Origin: Orientallactaga sibirica | Taxonomy: Eukaryota; Chordata; Mammalia; Rodentia; Dipodidae | Assembly: GCA_036365145.1 (NCBI GenBank) | Contig: JAEOAD010000052.1 | Coordinates: 14,197,501 to 14,261,500 of the forward strand | Length of the DNA stretch: 64,000 bases | Direction of reading: 5' to 3' | Part shown: positions 37,765 to 51,786 of the stretch, piece by piece | Numbering within the stretch: the stretch's first letter is position 1 | Layout of the letters: each line of letters starts with the position of its first letter | Notes under the pieces: generated by a model | What the model was told of the DNA's origin: nothing | Seen by the model: only the letters and a program-made list of their open reading frames with translations | Databases searched by the model: none | Made by a program: the position numbers and the translations under genes

Positions 37765-40700
37765 CATGTATGTATTCATGTGTGGTGCATGTGTGTGCAC
37801 ACAGGTGTGTATGCGCACGTGGATGCTAGAAGTTGAAGTAAAATATTTTTTCATTTCTCTTCACCTTATTCTTTGAGACTGTCTCTTGTTCAACCTAGGG
37901 CTCACCAGTGCAGCCAGATTAACTAGCTATGCACCCCAGGGATTCCCTGTCCCTGCCTCCCTGCTGGATTACAGGCATGCACCAGGGCACCCTTCCCTTG
38001 ACGTGCTGGGGATCTCAGCTCAGGTCCTCGTGCTTGTGCAGTAAGCACTCTGCCCCTGAGCCATCCCCCAGCCCCTCTTTCTTCTTCTAAACCATGACTT
38101 GAAGCACCATGTAAGATACAGAAGGAGCACAATGACCCCCCAACAGGTAGGAGATGGCAGCTGCGGGGAGCGACTGTTCCCAGACACAGCTCTGAAGACT
38201 CAGAGGCTGCAGAGCCCATGATTTTTGGTAGGAGTGGCCCCAACCGTGTGCTCCATGACTCAGCAGTCCCTTGCTCAGTGACGTGGGGAGAGAGGTCAAA
38301 CCACTTTCCTAAGGTCACACAGCTGGCCCATCCCAGAGGCAAGAGTTGAGCCAAGCCTTCTTCCCTGAGTCCTGTCTTCATCTGGGAGCTCCCTCCCTCT
38401 GAGAACCTACTTCAGGGGACTATGCAGCAGGAAGTCTAGCAGCATTGTGGCATTGTTCCCTAGAGCATGCCTCTGTGTCCATACATCTGGATCAGGCTGG
38501 GGCGTCTGTGCAGAAGGGGTTGGGAGAAGGAAGTGGAGGAAGACAGGAGCAGGTATGGGGCCCTAGTACCCATCGCCCCTTGATGCCTGTGCAGCTCGCT
38601 CACCAAGGGCGACAGCTCATAGAAGAAAGGCTGGGCAACCACCGTGAAGGATTCCTGGTTGTTGAGCCTGCTGGTAGCCAGAAGCCCTGCCCAGGCTTCC
38701 TGCGGAGAGAGAGAAGACAGTGAGCCACAGCTGCCGAGCCCACCAAGGACCATCGCTCTGAACCACCACCAGGCATGGTGTGTGATAATCGCGCACCGTT
38801 TTGCAAGCACCCCCTTGTTTCCCATTTCTCACTTTAGGACACCAGTTGAGTTCTCACTTGGCTCAGAAACCTAGCAGCTGGGAATCATAGGCAGAGAGAC
38901 CTGGAGACTATTCTCTGGATGCTCAAGAAGTCTGAGGCAGCCTGGGTGCTACAGGACCGTGTGCTCTCTTCAGAGATGGGGTCTGCAAAGGCGTGCACCA
39001 CGAGCCCCTCAAAGGGGCAGTCATGTCCAGAATGAACAGAGTCACACAGAATCAGTCTTTCTTTCTTTTTTCAGTACTGGGGATTGAAACAAGGGCCTCA
39101 TGCCTGCTAGGCAAGCACTCTACCACTGAGGTACACCCCTTAGGTATTTAGAATTTTCTTAAACACAAATCACCATGTTTACACGTCTGTAAGCTGCTTG
39201 CCAATAAGAACGGTGGTTTGCACTGAGCCTTCTAGACTGTTCCGGGGTCTCTTTGGTCTGCTAGAATGTACCTCTTCAGGAATCTCGACTTGCCTCTGGG
39301 CTATAGTGTGAGGTGCAGATACTGCCTGGGTAAAACCAGAGCACCAGCTGCAGATGTGGCAGGATGAGCACTCACGACACGGAGCATTTCAGAATCAATG
39401 TGCGAAAGCGCTGGCTATTTATTGCCTAGAGTGTCAGCATGTCCCCCTACCCCCAGATATCACAGAGGAATATGGAGTCAGCACGGAGAACTGCACTGAG
39501 AGTAGCTCTCTCTGGCTCCTACCAATCCTGAATTCAGCTGAATGTTTGCTTACTAGAGCAAACTGAACTCCCACCGTCCCTCACCATCCCCGTTCTCCTT
39601 CACGCTCCGCTCCCCGCCCCCGTGAGCCAGTATCCCTGGTTCGGTTCCCAGCACGGCTCACCTGATAGGACCACTGCAGGACAGCCTTGGCGAGCTTCGA
39701 GGTCTCTCTTGAGCAGTTGCAGGGCCCCGATGCAAGGGTGCTGTAGGTCAAAATGAGCAGGAAGTGATTGAGCTGCTGGGGGAGGGGTCCTCCCACGTCT
39801 AAGGGTCCCCTAGTGGAGAGAGGGACTGGCGGGGCCTGGGAGCTGCTTAGGGAGCTGAGAAGGAGAACTGCAGCTCAGGAGTACAGGTGAGTGGAGGCCA
39901 AGAGCACACAGTGTGCCGGTCGGGTGGCGAGCCTCGTGGAGCGTGTCCCCAGGGACAGGGATGCCCTATGGCAAAGCTTTCCTTCCACGTCCTGGGGCAC
40001 TTCTCTCCTTCTCTCCCACTTTCTCCTCTCCGCAGACACCCACATCCCATTCTTCTCCCCTCAGCCTCCCCTTTCCTGCCTTTCCTTTCAAAAGCTCCCT
40101 TGTCCTCAGGTAGCATCCCTCTTTCCTCTCGACTTGACTCTTCCCGTATGAATGTCTTTTCCAAGTTCAAAGTCATTCTTAGCATAAACCAGAAAGTTTA
40201 AATCCTACGAAAAATTTCAGAATCCATGGAAATCAAGTTCTGAGATGTTAAAATACATTTAGGCAACTTTTTTTTTAATCAAAGTTCCAGAAGTCGCTTG
40301 GGTTAGAGATGCTTTGTCTAACCTGTATTTTCAACTCTCAAATCATTTGGGGTGGGGTGGGGGTGGGCTCTAGCACAGCATCAACCAAACTAAATATTCC
40401 ATCCTTTAACTGCATCTCCCGAACAGTGCTTGGGAGTAGAGCCCCCCACCCCAATTCTACCCAAATCTGACTCCCACACAGGCGCCCGTGCAGCACTGGC
40501 ACATGACTCCCACACAGACGCCCGTGCAGCACTGGCACATGACTCCCACACAGACGCCCGTGCAGCACTGGCACGTGACTCCCACACAGACGCCCGTGCA
40601 GCACTGGCACACGACTCCCACACAGACGCCCATATTGGTCTCATTCTATGCCCCTAGTTTTTACCTGAACCCAGTCCCTTGATGCCGGTGAGACACAGTC

Positions 40701-43700
40701 ACAAACTCAGGAAGCTCCACCAGGTTCACAAATGCTCTGGGTACCTAGGGGACGCAAGGGATTGGGAGGTGAGCATTTGCCAAATTGCTATGTCTGCCGA
40801 GGGGCTCCCTGGAATCCACTGTGGGGCTAATTTGGGGGCTATCACCCGTACAACCCTATGCCTCCTGCCTCTCTCATGGTGGGTAGGTGGCCTAACGGAG
40901 CCCAGCTCTCAGGGGAGCACAGAGCACAGGGGTGGCAAGAACCAAGACGCTGTTCTTGGACTCTCGGAACCTTCTAGAAAGGGCCTGTGGGTACCCTAGA
41001 GCTGGCCATCTTCACCCCAGACTCCATCAGAGAGCAGCCTCAGGAGACAGCAGGGCCTCTGAGTCCCTTGAGAGCAACCAAGCTTCATACTTGTCCTCTC
41101 ACAGGGTAAAAGACAGGGTCCTTGGAGCTTGCCCTGCCTGACTGTCTAACTCTCCACAGCAGAAACCCAGTTCCCTCACCCTGAAACATGCCATGCCATT
41201 GAGAGCTGACCGAGTCCCACCTCCCCACCCTCAGAAGGACCGCTGGAGGTATCCTGAAGATGCTTGCCCCGAGTCCCAAGGGACCCGTGGAGCCACCACC
41301 TCACCTGCCCGCGCAGGTAGTCCAGTATCCCATTCAGCTTGTCCATGCGTTGCATCAGGTACCTTTTCTGTGAGAGAAGAACCTGCTGAGGGAGGACGTG
41401 AGGCCCAGGGACACCCAGGCGTAGGCCAGCCCCACAGAGCGAGACCATGGGCACAGGCCTGATGGAGACCCTGCTTCCCCATAGGTGGACAGCCCACAGC
41501 GCGTCTTTGAACCCTTCTGTTTCTCCAGCTCATCCTCCACCAGAAGAAAAATTAACCTCCCACCAGGAGAAGTTTCATGGCAGGAAAGGACAAGCCTAAG
41601 GTAGGAGGAAGGCCAGAGAGACTTTCGGGGTCTTACACTCCATTAAGCGGTGAGGGACTTACTCCCAGGACTGAGGGAGTCGTTTTTATCTGAAGAAAAG
41701 TGTGTCTGAAGAGGGAACACAACTGGCCCTGCAAATAGGGGTCCCGGCTGACTTGAAACCTCCGTGGTGTTGGGCGTGTGTGTGTGGTGTGTGATGTGCT
41801 GGGACCAGGAGTGTTTCAGCTTTCAGATACAGGCATATTTGCATAGACGTTCCCAACTGAACACTCATAATCCAAAAATTCAAAATCTGAAATGCTCCAG
41901 AAATTTTGGAGTTTGGACCATTTTAGATTTCAGATCAAGAAATGTTCAAGCTGTATTTATTTGTTCTTTGGCCTCATCCTCTTCTTCTCCCCCACACTCT
42001 CTGCCACATTTTCCCCAAGTGAGAGAGAGGGTATGAAATGGCCCATCACCAGGGTATGTAAATCCATCCACTACCCACCTCAGCACACACACCTTCTCCT
42101 TCCTTGTAGATGATGAAAATAAGAAAACGTGAACACTCTAAATTGGACCATTGGTTACTATTTCTATGCAAAAATACAATTTACAAGAAGAGAAACTCCT
42201 TAGCTGGCTGCACACTGGCTGTCCCCTGAAGCGACTTGGCACAGACAGACAGCAAGATGAGGAAGGCCGGGAAGCTGTTTTGTTTCCTGGGGGGACACAG
42301 GCAGGGATCTCGAGACAGCTGCCAATCACCCAGTGGAGACTGCAGGAGGGCAGCTTGCCACTCACAGAACCGGAGGAAGTGGCGTGGCCCTGTCTCTCTC
42401 TTGTCAGACCCTGCTTTGATGTGAAGTTGGCCCCTGGGCTGCCAGTCCAGCCAGGTAACATGCAATGGCCAGTGTTAAGGCTTGTCTACTTTCTTCTGTA
42501 TGGTCTCTCCCCAGGTGTGACACTGAACATCACACTTTCCCTCCTGAAGGAACTCAGTCCAGAAACGCCCCTGCTGCTGGTCTGCACCACACTCAGGATA
42601 TTTATCTTCCTTAGAAGGCCTGAGGGAGCCTGGTTATGTCTTGAGTGTGGATCATGCTTCAGAAACCCCTGGGTCATCTGGGCATGCTGGTGCAAGCCTT
42701 TAAAGACTTTTAAAAGTATTTTACTCATTTATTTATTAGAGAGAGAGAGAGAGATAGATATATATAGAGAGAATGAGTGGTAGGGCCTCTTAGCCACTGC
42801 AAACTAACTCCAGATGCATGTGCCACCTTGTGCATCTTGCAAGCATCTTAACTTCTAAGCCATATCTCCAGCCCTGCTGCAAGCTTTTTGTTTGTTTGTT
42901 TGTTTGTTTTGTTTTTTCAAGGTAGGGTTTCACTCTAGCCCAGGCGGACCTGGAACTCACTATGTGGCCTTGAGTGCTGGGATTAAAGGCGTGCACCACC
43001 ACCCCTGGCTTGGCACAAACTTTTAATACCAGCACTTGGGAGGCTGAGGTAGGAGGATTGCCTTAAATTCTAAATTCCAGGCCAGCCTGGAATTAAAGAG
43101 TGAGTTTCAGAGGTCAGGCTGGACTAGAATGAAACCCTACCTTGAAAAAAAAAAAAGGACAGGAAAAAAGAAACCCCTAGTCAAGGGGCTGTTTATGGTT
43201 ATAGAGGGAATGTGGGCTCACAAGGTCACATTCCAGGTAGCAAACGGTCGTTGCTGTTTCTTAGTGGAGTCATTCCAGTCCTCTGCTACAAACCCTGCCC
43301 TCCTATAGGTCACATGCAATATGAGCTCCTTGGGCCCAATATAGAGGGAATTTGGGCTCACACGGTCACATTCCAGGTAGTAAACGGTACCTAGGAAGAG
43401 GCTTGTTTGTCCTAATGAACTTGAACTTGCACGTATCTTTTGCTCCCAGACTCGAAAGAGTATCTATTATTACACCCAAGCCAGAGCCCAGACTTGACTC
43501 CGCATGAACCCCTTCTTGGGATTCACTCCAGGGGGGTTGATGGTTGAGTCAGAAGACAGGGCCACGCACAGGCTTCTTGATCACATCACAAATGCCGGCA
43601 CCTGTTTCCAGCGATGTCTGCAACAAGCTAGTGTCTATGTCTTCTTGCCATGTCACCGCTGTGTCCTCCTTGCTTTCTCTTCTGAGGTCTTTTTATCTTA

Positions 43701-46700
43701 ATCATTAGTAAAACTAAACTTTACCTAGGTCCTGAGCACGTCCTGTGTCACTGCTGTGAGCCAGGTCACCACTGACCACTGAGGACAAGACACTGCTGCT
43801 ATGTAGCACATAGGCCCTGATTGTACTCTTATGACTCTGAAGAGACCCCTAAAGAACAACTGGGGACACAGGTCCTTATCTATTACTCACTAAAAGAGCT
43901 TAAGATTCTCAGAAGAGAATTTGATCTCCTAGGGCTGGCCAGGTTAGCATTTCATCTTAATAGTAAAATGACTTTTCTCATATGAACTCTCAGCTCAGCA
44001 TGACCTATGAGAGCCAGGACTGCTATGTGAAGTCAGGTTTGGAGCCCATCTGTCCAGCCTTTGTCCTCAATGGCACCTCCAGTAATCCCCAAGGCTTTGC
44101 AGATCATATTAGGACAACTAATTACTGAGAGATTGTATATAGGAATACAAAAACGTATAGCAAGGGTTTCCACTGTGCTACGGGAATAGCTTGGAAAGGG
44201 AATTGTGGCCAAAGGCACCCCAGAGAGTGTGAGTCTGGATGTACAAGTGTGAATGGAGGAGCCAGCAGGCCCCAGCCAAGCAGGTCAAGAGTGACAGATC
44301 CAGGAGGCAGAAGGCCCAGTGGGATACAGAGAGGTGGACTGGGATTTAGTCTAGGATCCCAAGCCTCAATGGGGCTTGTGCAAAATGAAAAGAAGGGAGG
44401 GAAAATGATGCAAAGGAACATAAACAGATGTGGGCAAGCCCTGTCACATGCCAGGTCATTGGGTATCTAGTCAGTGGTTTATAGCACTGTAGAAATTAGG
44501 GTGAGGCAAGATTACTTTGGTCATATGTTTGCAACCAATTAAAAGTGCGAGGTTCTGGGCTTAGGAGATGGATTAGTCTGTAAAGGACTTGATGCACAAG
44601 CATGAAGAACCAAGTTTGGATCCTGCAACCCTTGTAAATGCCAAGCATATAGTACACGCCTGTAGTTCCAGCACTCGCGAGGTGGGGACAGGATGGTTCC
44701 TGGGGCAAGCTGGCTGGCTAGTCTAGCCAAATTAGCCAGGTCTGGGTCCAGTGACCCTATCTCAATAGCTAAGGTAGAAAGTGACAAAGAGAGACACCAA
44801 CATCAAACTCTGGGCTCCACATGCACACACACGTACAACATATCACACACACACATGAGCATATACACATGCATGCCATAGACATACAAAAAAAATATCA
44901 AAGTATGAGGTTCTAAGTGTGGAAAATCTCAAACCTCAGGTATCAGCATAATTATATCTTCAGAGAATTTTGCACGTTGACAGAAACCATTGACTTGACA
45001 CCAAGTGGTAGAATTGTTCTAGAGAGTGGTAGAGAGAATGAGTTGAGCTAATTGGATAATTATGCAGTCCCAATGAAAGCTTAAAAGTGACTGGATATAG
45101 CAGTGCATACTATAATCTCAGAGCTGGGAGGCTGAGGCAAAGGGATCTTGACTTTGAAGTCAGCTTGGGCTACATGAGGCTCTGTGAAAAAAAAAAAAAA
45201 AAAGCAATAGCAGCATAAACAAGACATCTCTGTCACATCCTCCAAGACTCAGAATCCGCTGTGGAAGAGGTGGCAGGGAGAGTGGAAGAGCCAAAGGACG
45301 AGGAGGAGTGCTCTGGGCAGAGTGATGGGGGCATTCCTGACCTGGTTGCAGCTGATGTTACCTGCACAAGACCTGCATCATGCTGGGCCTAGGATTGTGT
45401 CATCTGGGATGATGACACGGATACCACCAACACCCCCCATGGATGATGGAAGAGGGCTCAAAAGGAACTTAAAATAGAAGAGGGAATAGTTGGAAAGAAG
45501 AGGCTCACAGCCGGGCGTGGTGGCGCACACCTTTAATCCCAGGACTTGGGAGGCAGAGGTAGGAGGATCGCCGAGAGTTCAAGGCCACCCTGAGAATACA
45601 TAGTGAATTCCAGGTCAGCCTGTGCTAGAGTGAGACCCTACCTCGAAAAAAATAAAACAAAAACAAAGTAGAAACAAAACTATCCTAAAAGTTAAAGTGA
45701 ATGTACCTGAGGACTGGCCACTCTACATTTAAACATCGGTCTTCAAACTTTTTGACCATAACTCACAGCTGAGATGTGCATCACATGACACTCCAGACCA
45801 TGTATCCACAGGAAGGGAAGCAGAGATTTCATGAACCCATCGTCTTCTCCCTTCATGGAATGGACTAGAATACTTGATAGTTTTTTCCATTCCTCTTTCA
45901 GTTGTCAATTTTTGTTGCAATCCTTCCAGCTGATATTTTTAGATTCATTAACGTACCGCCACCCACAATTTGAAAATCACTACACTAGCAAAATACCCAT
46001 GTTTAAACAAATGAGCAAGGTTGCTTGCTGTAGCACTGTTTAAAATAGTGAAAAGCTGGGCTGGAGAGATGATGTAGCGGTTAAGGTGCTTGCCTGCAAA
46101 GCCTAAGGACTCATGTTCAACTCTCCAGGTCCTATGTGAGCCAGATGCACAGTGACACAAGCATGCAAGGTCACACATGTGCACAAGGGGATGCATGCAT
46201 CTGGAATTTGATTTCAGTGGCTGGAGCCTTGGTGCACCAAATTTCTTTCACTGTCACTCTCTATCTTTCACTCTCACATAAGAAAAATGCAGTCTGTTGG
46301 GCTTGCCTAAAAAAAAAGTGAAAAGCTTAAAATACCTAAGTGGGACATCAATAGGCTAATAGTAAAATAAGATGTAAGAAATTCAAGTCTTCAAGTAAGA
46401 CTCAATCCAGACATATCAACATGGTAGGTCTTTAAAGGATTTGGTACATGAAAAGTATACACTATATATTTATGTGTGAAAAGTGTACACTATACACTTA
46501 TATGGAAATTCCATGCTGAGCCCACTAATATGCATAATTAATATGTTTTAATAAAGAATATCCAGGTAAAAAGAATTTATGTTACTTGCAGAACAAAAAA
46601 TTAAACCAAATCAATGTACTCAGGAGAGCACCATGGATGTGTTAAAACCTGTTTGACTCAGGAGAGTGTGAGCACCATGGCATGAAATTCAAGAATGTGT

Positions 46701-49700
46701 TAAATGAAAGAAATGGTTACGTAAGGAGACACGGGTCTACACGTAAGGAGACACGGGTCTACACGTAAGGAGACACAGATCTACATGTAAGGAGACACAG
46801 ATCTATGTGGTGAGACAGGACGAGACACAGGACAGGAGACACAGATCACAAGTTTGATCTACACGTAAGGAGACAGATCTACATGTAAGGAGACACGTGT
46901 CTACACGTAAGGAGACACGGGTCTACATGTAAGGAGACACAGGTCTACACGTAAGGAGACACAGATCTACATGTAAGGAGACACAGGTCTACACGTAAGG
47001 AGACACAGATCTACATGTAAGGAGACACAGATCTACATGTAAGGAGACACAGGTCTACACGCAGACACAGAAATGAAGGAGAGTGTGAGACACAGGTCTG
47101 AAGACACGGGTGCACATTTAGGACATGAAATAAATCAAGTAAGGAGACAATGTTGGGAGACACGGGTCTACATGTAAGGAGACACAGCTCATCTCGTAAG
47201 GAGACACAGGTACATGTAAGGAGACAGCATGACACAGGTCTACACGTAAGGAGACACAGATCTACATGTAAGGAGACACGTGTCTACACGTAAGGAGACA
47301 CAGGTCTACACGTAAGGAGACACAGGTCTACATGTAAGGAGACACAGATCTACATGTAAGGAGACACAGATCTACATGTAAGGAGACACGGGTCTACACG
47401 TAAGGAGACACAGGTCTACATGTAAGGAGACACAGATCTACATGTAAGGAGACACAGATCTACATGTAAGAAGACACAGATCTACATGTAAGGAGACACG
47501 TGTCTACACGTAAGGAGACACGGGTCTACATGTAAGGAGACACAGGTCTACACGTAAGGAGACTGAATTTGATAACGTGTGGAAGGACAAAGGGTGAGTG
47601 GCTCCACAGAGGAATGCAGCAATGCCTCAGTGCCTGCTTGACTGCTTCAGTACATGAATGTCACATGTAAGGAGACACAGGTCTCATGAGTTAATGCCAG
47701 ATCTACAACATGTGAGAGACACATATACATGTAAGGAGACACATGTCTACACCTACAGACAGAGAATCAACAGGGCATATGAAAGGAGACACAGATCTAC
47801 ATGTAAGGAGACACAGTTCTACATGTAAGGAGACACAGGTCTACACGTAAGGAGACACACAGGTAAAGATAGACACCTTTGTTATCCACAGATCTACATG
47901 TAAGGAGACACAGATCTACATGTAAGGAGATGAGGTCTACATGTAAGGGAACTGCGGGAACATCTGGCATCCAAGAGTTGGTTAGGGAAGGAAGATTTTC
48001 ACTAAGATTCTCCCAGGATGCCACGCTGTGAAAGGAAGGCAAGCTGGGACGTGGCTCAGAGGCCAGTGAGAGCATGTGGCATGTAGAAGGGGACAAGATC
48101 ACACACTGCAGAGGAGGGACACCTTAAGACATTTTGTCCATGCCATAAGTGGCAGAGATAGCTTGGTGGCAGCCAGGCTTCAGACTCAGGAAGGAGGGTT
48201 TCTGCCTTTTATGTCACCATAGCCTTGGTCTCCCAGCCCCACCATGTCCCTTGTTGGCCTTCAATAAAGACTCAAGTCACAGATGCTTATAGGAATCCTA
48301 AATGAAAGCCACACATTTCCGGTCCTGTTCCCAGGAACAGAGCCCTCAGTTTTCCTCAGGTACACAGCAGCATTCTCAGAACAACCAGAGCTCAGGACAA
48401 GGGCGGATGCCAGCAATCACACCCTGCCTTACTCCCTAAACTTGGTCCTTACCTGAAGTGGAAAAAAAATTTTAATATATTTTATTTATTCATTCATGTG
48501 AGAGAGAGAGAAAGAGGCACAGAGAGAGAGAGAGAATCAACAGGGGTGAACTCCACACAGCACAGGTAAAGAAGGCATCCATCCATCTGCAAGAGTTGGT
48601 TAGGGAAGGAAATAAACTCCCAGATGCATGCAAGGAAGGCAAAAGCTGGGACGTGGCTCAGAGGCCCATTATTTGCATCTGGACATTTTGTCCATGCCAT
48701 GGTTCCTGGAGTATCAAACCAGGGTCCTGTGGCTTTGCAGACAAGCACATTAACCGCTAAGCCATCCCTCCAGCCCAAGAATGGAAAATATTTTTAACTA
48801 AGCAGCAGGCTGATTTTATTTTTCTCAGCACCAAGGCATCCATCCACTGCAAATAAACTCCAGATGCATGCGCCCCCTTATGCATCTGGCTTACATGGTT
48901 CCTGGAGTATCAAACCAGGGTCCTGTGGCTTTGCAGACAAGCTGAAAATATTTTTAACTTAAAGCAATTTTTTCTCAGCTGCTGACAGTTCCTTTATGCC
49001 TTTCCGTGATGAAGGAAGGTAAAGCAACGACTACCTGTCCCACATGGGATCACAGCAAACGGAAGGCTTGTGCACAGCCAAGGAAATGGCAGGGCGAGGA
49101 AGAGCCCAAGGCAGGAAGAAACTTGGCCAGCTGTTCATCTGACAGGGGATTAACATATAGAATTAATACATAAAGCATTCAAAAATGAAACACCCAAAAC
49201 ACATAATCTAACCAACAAATGGTCAAACGAACGGAGCAGACAGTTCTGAAAAGTACAGTAAATGCATTAAAATGTTCAATATCTTTTTTTTAAAAGATTT
49301 TATTTTTATTTATTTATTAGAGACAGTGGGGAGAGAGAGAGAGGGAATGGGTGAGAATGGGCATGCCAGGGCCCCTAGCCACTGCAGACGAACTCCAGAT
49401 GCATGTGCACCTTGTGCATCTGGCTTATTTGGGACCTGGAGAAAAAGGGCTTAGGCATGTGCCTTAAATGCATCTCCAGCCCCTAAATGTTCAATATCTT
49501 TAGCCCTCAGGGAAATGCAAATCAAAACTCCATTGAAAATTTATCTCATCCCAGTTGGAATGGCTACCATCAAGAAAACAATGACAACAATGCTGGTGAG
49601 GATGGGGTGGAAGAACCCTCATACACGGCTGATGGTAATGTGAGTTAGTCTAATCACTATAGAAATCCATAGAAGGATCCTCAAAAATGTAAAGATAGAA

Positions 49701-51745
49701 CCACCATATGACCCAGCTGCGTGGATATACTGGATGTACACCCAGAGCATTCCAAGTCAGAATACAACAGCCATATGTGCACACCCATGTTTGCCACGGT
49801 TATTCCAAAATAGCCAAGATATGGAACTGCTCAGTCACCATCACAGATGAATGGATAAACAAAATGTGGTGTATACATGCAACGGACTATTAATCATCCA
49901 CAAAGAATGAAACTGTGTCATTTGTATGAAAATGGATGGAACTGGAGATCAACAGGTTAAGCAAAATAAACCAGACGCAGAAAGATAAATGTATGTTTTC
50001 TCTCCTATGTGGAATCCAGGTTTAAAAGAAAAAGAAGTGAAAGTAGGAGGACTGTGAAGGAAGAGACAGGAAGCCAATAAGTTTGGGGAGAATAGAAAAG
50101 TCAATGAGTGGAAAATGTAATCAAAGTCAATTATATTCGTGTATGGCAATGGAATTCATTCTTTTGTCCAATGAATATATACTAATACAAACATTTAAAA
50201 ACACACTTGTAACATTTATAAATATATAACATCATGTATGACATTATAAAAGTATTTATACCACTAAACTGTACACACAAAAATGGTTAAGATGGCCAAT
50301 TTTATGTTATATGCATTTCACCACAATTAAAATAAATAAAAATACTGGAGGGAAACAAAAGCCAATACAACACTTCTATCACATGTGTTTCCTTGGACAT
50401 CTACCCATCCGTCCACAAGCCCCATCCACTCATCCACCCGTCCCAGTTCTGAAGCAGGCGGCCTCAGCTCCAGGCCAGGAGGAAAAGCTCAACAGGTTTA
50501 CTGCTCACCTGCACCAGCATGTGCACTCCCTCAGCCCCCCAGCCTGCAGCTTACCTGCTGAGCAGAGGGACACAGGTGACACTGGCTTGTGTTACTGAAG
50601 AACACGTTGATAAGTTTCCAGTCATTTTGAAAGTCAAGTTGCTAAATCATCACATAAAAGAAGAGATAATAGTAAGACTTTAAGCCCAAAGGACTTTTCT
50701 CCATAACTTTCAGTTTCATATACTCACCACCTTATGATCACTTTTATGGATTTTTTTTTTGCTTTGGGTTTTTTAAAAATATGTTTATTTATTTATTTGA
50801 GAGAGAGAAAGAGACAGAGAGAGTGAGGATGGGCGCATTAGGGCCTCCTGCCCTTACAATCGAACTCTAGACCCATGCACCACTTTGTGCATCTGGCTTT
50901 ATGTGGGTACTTGGGAATCAAACCTGGGCCATCAGGCTTTGCAAGTAAGTGCCTTTAATGCTGATCTACCTCTCCAGCCCCCTTGTTATTTTTTTTTTTT
51001 TTTGAGACAGGGTCTCATGTAGCCCAGGATGGTCTCAAATTTGTTATGTCACTAAGCTAAGCCTGCCCTGAACTTCTGGCCCTCCTCCCGAACGCTGCAG
51101 TGACAGGCATGAGTCGTTATGCCTGGGTTAGATTGTTTGTGTCTGATGAGGGATAGCTGTTCTGGAAGGCAGTCCAACAGCATGGACAGACTCTTACCGG
51201 GTTCTCTTTCAAGCTTCTCACCAGCTCTTTAGCCTGAATCCACAAGTCTCTGTGCAGAGGGAGAGGAGTGAAAAGAAAAATCAGTAACATATTATTCTTT
51301 CTAGAGGGTCAGGAAGCTAACCCCTCACACATCTCAGCTGTAGATCTCTGAGCTTGAGGCTCCCCTAAAGCAGACATTGACCCAATTATGTACAATGAGG
51401 TCCATCAGGCAAACTGAAATGAGCATGGCATGGGGGGGGGAGTGAGATTTTTGGCACTGACTTAACAAAGACCTCCATTTTAAACCTCTCTGACCTTTGC
51501 CAGTCCCCCCCCCCCAAATCAAATCCTGCATATCCAGGGTCAACAGGAGTACACAACCTAGAGAGAGAGAGAGAAAGAGAGAGAGAGAGGAAACTTACTC
51601 AGCAGGACTGCGGGCAACAGCACTCTTCCCAGAGAGGCATATGGGCATCAGAACAGAAGGGTTGAAATGTCTGATGATGTCTGAAAGGACTAAAAAGAGT
51701 GCCAGAGGTCACCCTGAAAGATTGTGGACCCCACGCACATGCATG

Positions 51746-51786
<41 letters not shown>

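Noticed and set aside
40430..40657. Repetitive [16 protein letters not shown] protein
   Set aside because: Read from the 36-bp minisatellite; both strands give similar repeats, and it lies in a PLB1 intron.
42151..42783. 210-codon forward frame as a gene
   Set aside because: No recognised motif, runs into a SINE and its GA tract, no sign of splicing or conservation.
46715..47945. CRISPR-like array
   Set aside because: 22-bp units are directly tandem without unique spacers, in a mammalian intron; it is a minisatellite.
49140..50345. Active L1 with coding ORF2
   Set aside because: Only the 3' end remains, with many stops and a SINE insertion.
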